Shown here: in pieces, positions 7,107-12,755 of the stretch | Numbering within the stretch: position 1 is the stretch's first letter | How the letters are laid out: each line of letters starts with the position of its first letter | DNA from: Tannerella sp. | GTDB lineage: Bacteria > Bacteroidota > Bacteroidia > Bacteroidales > Tannerellaceae | Length of the DNA stretch: 12,755 bases | Direction of reading: 5' to 3' | Assembly (NCBI GenBank): GCA_031269635.1 | Contig: JAISYY010000132.1 | Span: forward strand, 1 to 12,755 | Translations under genes and position numbers: made by a program | The notes under the pieces: generated by a model | What the model saw: the letters and a program-made list of their open reading frames with translations, nothing else | Told to the model about the DNA's origin: nothing | Database searches by the model: none

Positions 7107-8696
7107 TCAATTAAGATATTTCTTAATCTTCCTGATCACTTTTTTGTTTATTGTCACCGGATATTTCTCATTCAGTTCCTTTATCCACTCAGCTTCGAGC
7201 TTTTCCTGTTCATCGGCAGGCTGGCTCCACACGCGTTTGTTACTTATCTCAAATAAAAGTATGCCGTCGTAATATTCTTTCACGATCATATTATATTCGG
7301 CATTATCCTGTCCCAGTTTTTCACGTTCCATTTCCGTCACGATGTCACGCACGAAAAGATCATATATTTCCTGCATATAATCTATCGACAGGGTCTTTGC
7401 CGAAGTCGGCCTCCGGTTCATATAATCCACAAAATCGTTCTGCATATAGTCAATCGTATCAAGCCGCATGAGGGGCTTTGCCATTTCTATTCCGCGATAA
7501 AAGAACGATGTATCGGTCGGGAAATAGTCATTGGCAAGGCGCTGCAACTCGGCGTATGCTTCGGGATAAAAAACATAACCGTGACGGGCTTTCATCTTTT
7601 CGTCGAACCCGCTATATAACTCAAAATTGCGTTCCGAGCGCTTCATAAACCCATAAATCTGGCTTTCGAGTTCTTCAAATGACGTCTCTGTCTTTTTGTC
7701 TATCAATTTCAATAGGTGAAAACCGTACCTTGTCTTCACCGGCTCACTTACATCTCCTGTATTTTCAAGAGCGAAGGCCGCTTTTTCAAACGGGTCGACC
7801 ATTTCGCCCAGTCCGAAATAAGGTAATAAACCGCCCCGCTTACTGCTAACGGTATCATTGGAATACTGTCCTGCCAGTTCGGCAAAATCTTTTCCGGAAA
7901 GAATTTCCCGGTAGATCGAATCCGACTTCATCCGAATCTGTTCGACTTCTTCGTCCGTAGGGTCTGACGACGGGAAAGAGGTGAGAATATGCGCTATCCG
8001 TACTTTGCCGGGATTCGGTATTTTCCGGTCTAACTTAAACAGATGAAAACCGATCATCGAACGAAGGGGGAATGATATTTCGCCCGGCTCCATCGAAAAA
8101 ATCTTTTCTTCCAGCACTTTTAACATTTGCAAAGGATATACATGCGCTTCGCTTACATAGGTTACATCTTTGCGCTGCGGATCGCTTGTTAACGATTCGC
8201 CTACCGACTCAAACGATTCGCCGTTTTCGATGCGGTTATACGCTTCCATTGCTTTTTTGTACGCCTCTACCGTATCTTTCGGAACAATCTCGCCTCCGGG
8301 CAGATAAAACAAAATATGTTTGAAGCCGGGAATATATTTTGTCCGTTCGTACACAACGCGCATAGCCGAGTCCTCCGCCGCTTTATCCGAAAGATAACTC
8401 TCCTGTAATTGTCTTGTGTACTCACCCAGCTCTTTTTCAAACTTTGACGCCTTATGGACGCCCAACGATTCGGCATCCGCAACTTTTAGTTTATAAATTT
8501 TAAATAATTCAACATAATAATCCACAGATTTTTTATCACTCAAATCAACGCTATTGTCTTTCCGCGCCATATAAATAAACTCAGAAAGCGGAATTTCTTT
8601 CCCCGCTACAGTTATCACCACCGGATCTTTTTTTTCTTTCGCTTCTACAGTCGTTACTAATACTAACGAAATAAACAACATTCCTATTTTCTTCAT
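7107..8696 (-). CDS. Periplasmic parvulin-type peptidyl-prolyl isomerase with two PPIC domains
   Basis: The protein has 529 residues. The signal peptide is KKIGMLFISLVLVTTVEA, with cleavage likely after residue 19. A SurA-like N-terminal section (about 25-118) begins VVITVAGKEIPLSEF. Parvulin domain 1 spans about 121-224 (FKHILFYLP, then IGFHLFKLD) and domain 2 about 228-334 (RIAHILTSFP, FAELAGQYSNDTVSSKRGGLLPYFG shown by its Gly-Gly loop, RYGFHLLKL). The second domain keeps the classical blocks and is likely active. The first is less typical. Residues 340-529 are a long helical extension rich in charged residues and ending in KKVIRKIKKYLN. The array places it with surA, so outer-membrane protein folding is the probable role. 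It follows recQ after 30 AT-rich bases, the largest gap in the array. Confidence 0.9.
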   Translation of the reverse strand: MKKIGMLFISLVLVTTVEAKEKKDPVVITVAGKEIPLSEFIYMARKDNSVDLSDKKSVDYYVELFKIYKLKVADAESLGVHKASKFEKELGEYTRQLQESYLSDKAAEDSAMRVVYERTKYIPGFKHILFYLPGGEIVPKDTVEAYKKAMEAYNRIENGESFESVGESLTSDPQRKDVTYVSEAHVYPLQMLKVLEEKIFSMEPGEISFPLRSMIGFHLFKLDRKIPNPGKVRIAHILTSFPSSDPTDEEVEQIRMKSDSIYREILSGKDFAELAGQYSNDTVSSKRGGLLPYFGLGEMVDPFEKAAFALENTGDVSEPVKTRYGFHLLKLIDKKTETSFEELESQIYGFMKRSERNFELYSGFDEKMKARHGYVFYPEAYAELQRLANDYFPTDTSFFYRGIEMAKPLMRLDTIDYMQNDFVDYMNRRPTSAKTLSIDYMQEIYDLFVRDIVTEMEREKLGQDNAEYNMIVKEYYDGILLFEISNKRVWSQPADEQEKLEAEWIKELNEKYPVTINKKVIRKIKKYLN

Positions 8697-8726
8697 AAAC
8701 TTCTTATATTTTAATTTATAATACTG

Positions 8727-11087
8727 TTAATTTGCCAATTCGGACAAAAATTTGATTCGCACCAGACGGATTTCTTCCTCCGTATAATCACTGCCTAACT
8801 CCGTAATGGCTATTTCCAGCGAATCCGTTTCCGATTCTTTAAAATATTGATATATTTCGTCAATATGATCTTCATCCATTACATCATTGATGAAATAATC
8901 AATATTTATCCGTGTACCGGAATAAACGATCGTTTCTATCTCATCCAGCAATTCATCAAACTCCAGTCCTTTGCTTATTGCAATATCATCCAGCGCCACT
9001 TTACGGTCGATACTTTGCACAATCCAAACTTTTAACTTGGACTTATTCGCGACAGTCCTGACGCGCAAGTCTTCAGGACGGATAATCTCGTTTTCTTCGA
9101 CATATTTTTTTATCACATCGACAAACTCTTTTCCGTAGCGTTTCGCTTTTCCCGCCCCGACGCCGGGTATATTCTGCAACTCCTCGACCGTTACAGGATA
9201 AGTGGTAGCCATCGCTTCGAGCGAAGGATCCTGGAATATCACATAAGGAGGAAGCTCCAACTTTTTAGACATTTTCTTCCTCAAATCTTTCATGACCGAA
9301 AACAGTTCCGGATCGACGGCACACGAGGCGCCGCTATGTACGGGCACTTCATCATTGTCGTCATCATCATCAAATTCATGATCCTTCACTACCATAAATG
9401 AAACCGGCTTTTTCATGAAAGCCAGGCCTTTTTCCGGGAGTTTCAGCAGACCGTAATTTTCAATATCCTTTTCGATATATCCGGCAATCAGCGCCTGACG
9501 GATAACGGCCTGCCACAACCTCTCATCTTCGTCTTCACCACATCCGAAAATCTCAAGTTTGTCATGCTTATATGATAATATATCCGACGTTTCACGTCCG
9601 ATTAATATATTAACGATATAATCGGTTTTATATTTTTCTTTCAAGATACTTATTGTTTCAAGTATCGTTGACAACAATTCTTTAGCTTCAATCAATTTCT
9701 TGGGTTTAAGACAATTATCGCAATTTTCACAATTCTCCTCCGTATATTTTTCGCCAAAATAATGTAACAGTACTTTCCGGCGGCATACGGCCGTTTCGGC
9801 ATAAGCTGCCGTTTCGAGCAACAACTGCTTTCCGATCTCCTGTTCCACGACAGGTTTTCCTTGCAGGAATTTTTCCAACTTCTGCAAATCCTTGTTGGAA
9901 TAAAACGCAAGGCACTGTCCTTCGCCGCCGTCGCGTCCGGAACGGCCTGTTTCCTGATAATATCCTTCGAGACTTTTGGGTATATCATAATGTATCACAT
10001 AACGCACATCCGGCTTGTCGATACCCATACCAAAAGCAATCGTAGCAACGATGACGTCAATTTCTTCCATTAGAAACGCATCCTGATTGGCCGAACGAAC
10101 GTGCGATTCCATTCCGGCATGATACGCCCGCGCCTTAATGCCGTTCGCTTGGAGGATTTCGGCAAATTTCTCCACTTCCTTACGGCTGAGACAATATACA
10201 ATACCGGATTTGCCGTCATTCGCCTTGATGAATTTTATAATATCGCGGTCTATATTAATCGTTTTAGGCCGGACTTCGTAGTACAGATTTGAACGATTGA
10301 AAGAGGATGTAAAAACCGCGGCCTTCATCATTCCCAGATTCTTTTGTATATCGTGCTGAACTTTCGGCGTTGCCGTTGCAGTCAGGGCAATCATGGGACG
10401 GGCGCCTATTTCATTTATGATCGGACGGATACGGCGATATTCGGGACGAAAATCATGCCCCCACTCCGATATACAATGCGCTTCATCCACGGCATAAAAA
10501 GAGAGCCGTATCTGGCGGAGAAACTCTATGTTCTCTTCTTTTGTAAGCGATTCGGGCGCGACATATAACAATTTCGTTTTTCCCGACAGGATATCGGATT
10601 TCACATCGTCGATAGCGGCCTTGTTCAATGACGAATTGATAAAATGGGCTATCCCGTCTTCATCGCTGAAATTACGCATCGCATCGACCTGATTTTTCAT
10701 CAGGGCGATCAAAGGAGATATGACCAATGCCGTCCCCTCCATTAATAAAGCAGGCAACTGGTAACACAACGATTTGCCGCCGCCGGTAGGCATCAGTACG
10801 AATGTGTCTTTTTCCGCAAGAACGTTTTTGATAATCTCCCGCTGGTTACCTTTAAATTTGTCGAATCCGAAATGCAATTTTAATGCTTCCGTTATTCCGT
10901 CCTTTTTCATTCTTGTAGAACCGGTTTTCCTTGTTGCATCACCTTTTTTAACGGTATCCCTTTTACCGGTCGATGATTGCGCCTCTTTTTTTTCCGTAGT
11001 TCTTTTTACTGCACCTGTTTTCTTAACAACACCCGTTGTTTTCTTTACAGATTCTGATTTCTTTGCCGAAGATTCATTTTTTGCCAT
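8727..11087 (-). CDS. recQ: ATP-dependent DNA helicase RecQ with extra basic N-terminal tail
   Basis: RecQ unwinds DNA 3' to 5' in recombination and fork repair. Helicase motifs are complete: MPTGGGKSLCYQ (99-110), ISPLIALMKNQ (123-133), DEAH (201-204), ALTATATP (234-241), IVYCLSRKE (296-304), ATIAFGMGIDKPD (348-360) and QETGRSGRDG (378-387). The zinc-binding module uses Cys435, Cys453, Cys456 and Cys459 and is followed by the winged-helix RQC region. A tract of five Asp residues (573-577) separates this from an HRDC domain (about 592-664) containing IPGVGAGKAKRYG. The end (about 682-786) is a helix-turn-helix-like domain. Residues 1-59 are an unusual Lys/Ser/Thr-rich tail before ITEALKLHFGF. 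An internal Met60 (codon 10908-10910) could be an alternative start matching the usual length. The ATG at 11085-11087 follows the clpX stop by 19 bases. Confidence 0.97.
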   Translation of the reverse strand: MAKNESSAKKSESVKKTTGVVKKTGAVKRTTEKKEAQSSTGKRDTVKKGDATRKTGSTRMKKDGITEALKLHFGFDKFKGNQREIIKNVLAEKDTFVLMPTGGGKSLCYQLPALLMEGTALVISPLIALMKNQVDAMRNFSDEDGIAHFINSSLNKAAIDDVKSDILSGKTKLLYVAPESLTKEENIEFLRQIRLSFYAVDEAHCISEWGHDFRPEYRRIRPIINEIGARPMIALTATATPKVQHDIQKNLGMMKAAVFTSSFNRSNLYYEVRPKTINIDRDIIKFIKANDGKSGIVYCLSRKEVEKFAEILQANGIKARAYHAGMESHVRSANQDAFLMEEIDVIVATIAFGMGIDKPDVRYVIHYDIPKSLEGYYQETGRSGRDGGEGQCLAFYSNKDLQKLEKFLQGKPVVEQEIGKQLLLETAAYAETAVCRRKVLLHYFGEKYTEENCENCDNCLKPKKLIEAKELLSTILETISILKEKYKTDYIVNILIGRETSDILSYKHDKLEIFGCGEDEDERLWQAVIRQALIAGYIEKDIENYGLLKLPEKGLAFMKKPVSFMVVKDHEFDDDDDNDEVPVHSGASCAVDPELFSVMKDLRKKMSKKLELPPYVIFQDPSLEAMATTYPVTVEELQNIPGVGAGKAKRYGKEFVDVIKKYVEENEIIRPEDLRVRTVANKSKLKVWIVQSIDRKVALDDIAISKGLEFDELLDEIETIVYSGTRINIDYFINDVMDEDHIDEIYQYFKESETDSLEIAITELGSDYTEEEIRLVRIKFLSELAN

Positions 11088-11106
11088 ATACAGAAAGTAA
11101 TAACTA

Positions 11107-12339
11107 TTATGCTATTTGTAATCTATTAACATCCGCATGTTCAAAATTATCTTTTGCATACTGCAATGTTACGTGTAGTTTCTTTTGCGTTCCCGAAGGC
11201 ATTTTATACATAGCATCCATCATTATGGCCTCAACAATAGAACGCAATCCGCGTGCTCCCAACTTAAGTTCTATTGATTTATCAACGATAAAGTCATAGA
11301 CATCGTCGTCAAAAGTAAGTTTTATTTTATCCATTTCAAACAATTTGACGTATTGTTTTATAATGGAATTTTTAGGCTCGGTAAGAATCCGCGTCAAGGC
11401 GATTCTATCCAACGGACTAAGGTATGTCAGGATAGGCAGGCGTCCGATTATTTCCGGGATCAGGCCAAAGGATTTCAAATCCGTAGGATTGATATATTTC
11501 AACATATCGGTTCTGTCTATGCCCGGTGTGTTGTAATTGGCCGTATATCCTACAACACGTGTATTGAGCCGTTGCGCGATTTTTTTCTCAATGCCGTCAA
11601 AAGCGCCTCCGCAAATAAACAAAATATTTTTCGTATCAACGGCGATCATCCGCTGTTCAGGATGTTTACGCCCGCCCTGCGGGGGCACATTCACAATCGA
11701 ACCTTCCAAAAGTTTCAACAATCCCTGCTGCACCCCTTCGCCGCTCACATCGCGGGTAATCGAAGGATTATCGCTCTTACGGGCGATCTTGTCTATCTCA
11801 TCAATAAAGACAATCCCCCTTTGCGTTGCGACGACATCATAGTCGGCAGCCTGCAACAGGCGTGTCAGGATGCTTTCTATATCTTCGCCGACATACCCGG
11901 CTTCGGTAAAAACGGTTGCGTCGACGATGCAAAAAGGGACATGCAGTTTTTTAGCGATTGTACGCGCGAGCAACGTTTTTCCGGTACCCGTCGCCCCTAC
12001 CATTATAATATTGGACTTTTCTATTTCCACATCATCTTTTGCCCCTTTCTGCATCAACCGCTTATAATGGTTATAAACGGCAACGGAAAGATAGCGTTTG
12101 GCTTCGTCCTGGCCTATCACATATTCATCGAGAAAATGCTTTATATCAGAGGGTTTGGGGAAATCTTTTTCATCAAGACGAAAAACGTTGCCGCCTTTGC
12201 GGCGTTTCTCATCCTGTACAATATCATAAGCCTGCTCCGTACAGCTATCACAAATTGCACCGGAAAGACCGGTAATCAATACATTTGCTTCCTTACGGGT
12301 CTTACCACAAAAAGAACATTTGTCATCTGCCCTGCTCAT
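11107..12339 (-). CDS. clpX: ATP-dependent protease ATP-binding subunit ClpX
   Basis: ClpX is the AAA+ unfoldase that recognises tagged proteins and feeds them to ClpP. At 410 residues it has normal length. The N-terminal zinc-binding domain has Cys8, Cys11, Cys30 and Cys33. The AAA+ core has Walker A GATGTGKT (115-122), the pore loop GYVG (148-151), Walker B IVFIDEID (176-183), the RKH loop (224-226), FGLIPEIIGRLP (291-302) and sensor 2 GARGLRS (361-367). The ClpP-docking loop, IGF in E. coli, reads VGY (263-265), which I believe is normal for this phylum. The start is the ATG three bases beyond the clpP stop, so expression is almost certainly shared with clpP. Confidence 0.98.
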   Translation of the reverse strand: MSRADDKCSFCGKTRKEANVLITGLSGAICDSCTEQAYDIVQDEKRRKGGNVFRLDEKDFPKPSDIKHFLDEYVIGQDEAKRYLSVAVYNHYKRLMQKGAKDDVEIEKSNIIMVGATGTGKTLLARTIAKKLHVPFCIVDATVFTEAGYVGEDIESILTRLLQAADYDVVATQRGIVFIDEIDKIARKSDNPSITRDVSGEGVQQGLLKLLEGSIVNVPPQGGRKHPEQRMIAVDTKNILFICGGAFDGIEKKIAQRLNTRVVGYTANYNTPGIDRTDMLKYINPTDLKSFGLIPEIIGRLPILTYLSPLDRIALTRILTEPKNSIIKQYVKLFEMDKIKLTFDDDVYDFIVDKSIELKLGARGLRSIVEAIMMDAMYKMPSGTQKKLHVTLQYAKDNFEHADVNRLQIA

Positions 12340-12342
12340 TCT

Positions 12343-12755
12343 CTATTTTACCTTTTTTAATAATACATCATCAATCATACCATATCCTTTCGCCTCGACA
12401 GCCGTCATCCAGTAATCGCGATCACTGTCCCGTTCTACGTCTTCGTACGGTTTTCCCGAATGAGTTGATATAATTTTATACAATTCCTCTTTTATCTTCA
12501 CAATCTCACGAACCGTAATCTCCATATCTGCAGCCTGTCCCTGCATTCCTCCCATCGGCTGGTGGATCATCACCCGCGAATGTTCCAGCGCAAAACGCTT
12601 TTCCTTTGCTCCGGCAACCAGTATGACGGAAGCCATGGAGGCCGCTATCCCGGTACATATCGTAGATACGTTACTGCTTATGTACTGCATCGTGTCATAG
12701 ATGCCAAGTCCGGCATAAACAGCGCCGCCCGGAGAATTTATATAAATGGATATAT
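12343..12755 (-). CDS. clpP: ATP-dependent Clp protease proteolytic subunit ClpP (5' part outside window)
   Basis: The frame is open to the window edge, and the first visible residues are ISIYINSPGGAVYAGLGIYD, so the Met at 12688-12690 is internal and not the start. The visible 136 residues hold the oxyanion-region SPGG, the catalytic Ser in GIAASMASV (codon 12637-12639), the catalytic His in VMIHQP (codon 12562-12564) and the likely catalytic Asp in DSDRDYW (codon 12415-12417). The usual EAKGYGMIDDVL closes the fold. It ends LLKKVK with TAG at 12343-12345. ClpP forms the tetradecameric chamber that ClpX, encoded three bases downstream, feeds. About one third of the protein, including the N-terminal gate, is missing from the window. 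Confidence 0.97.
   Translation of the reverse strand, partial: ISIYINSPGGAVYAGLGIYDTMQYISSNVSTICTGIAASMASVILVAGAKEKRFALEHSRVMIHQPMGGMQGQAADMEITVREIVKIKEELYKIISTHSGKPYEDVERDSDRDYWMTAVEAKGYGMIDDVLLKKVK

Noticed and set aside
9364..9380. Trinucleotide-like TCATCATCATCA run in recQ as a possible unstable microsatellite.
   Set aside because: It is a short imperfect run encoding an Asp tract between domains, and nothing suggests phase variation, since changes by three bases would stay in frame.
11142..11149. CAAAATTA, on the minus strand TAATTTTG, a match to the Bacteroidetes -7 box about 55 bases before the recQ start.
   Set aside because: It lies in the clpX coding sequence, and the nearest TTG-like -33 candidate is only about 14 bases upstream of it rather than 19-21. 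A chance match in AT-rich DNA is likely.
11353..12360. Plus-strand open frame of 335 codons opposite clpX.
   Set aside because: It is the antisense shadow of clpX, whose motifs and length are unmistakable. The plus-strand product has no recognisable features.
12343..12690. A short clpP starting at the Met at 12690.
   Set aside because: The frame continues upstream to the window edge with conserved ClpP sequence (SPGG, AGLGIYD), so that Met is internal.

Overview
The window looks like chromosomal DNA from a Bacteroidetes bacterium of the order Bacteroidales. The evidence is the gene order clpP-clpX-recQ followed by parvulin/SurA genes, an OstA-like gene and mutL, the MutL, ClpX and RecQ sequence types, AT-rich leaders without Shine-Dalgarno motifs, and an insertion element with a TAnnTTTG-type -7 box. 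Genus cannot be decided from the sequence alone.

From 12755 down to 908 there is one uninterrupted minus-strand array of nine genes with gaps of 3 to 30 bases and one 4-base overlap: clpP (its 5' part lies outside the window), clpX, recQ, a two-domain parvulin (PpiC/SurA type), a probable lipoprotein related to SurA, surA, an OstA/LptA-like protein, a 102-residue membrane-anchored protein, and mutL. No promoter or terminator stands out inside the array, so it may be one long transcript or several with promoters buried in coding sequence. It joins ATP-dependent proteolysis (ClpXP), DNA maintenance (RecQ, MutL) and outer-membrane biogenesis (three periplasmic foldases/chaperones plus the OstA-like protein).

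From 150 to 888 lies a dead 739-bp derivative of an ISAs1-family insertion sequence on the plus strand. Its 20-bp terminal inverted repeats match at 19 of 20 positions, but the transposase has a stop codon, a large internal deletion and a frameshift. It sits between the converging 3' ends of mutL and of an unidentified plus-strand gene whose last 46 codons occupy 1-141.

I see no RNA genes, CRISPR array, phage genes or defence system, and no convincing undescribed system. The points most worth checking are the degenerate endonuclease motif of MutL, the Lys/Ser/Thr-rich N-terminal extension of RecQ, the SurA relative that appears to have lost its isomerase core, and the transposon remnant that keeps good ends and a possibly leaderless promoter.
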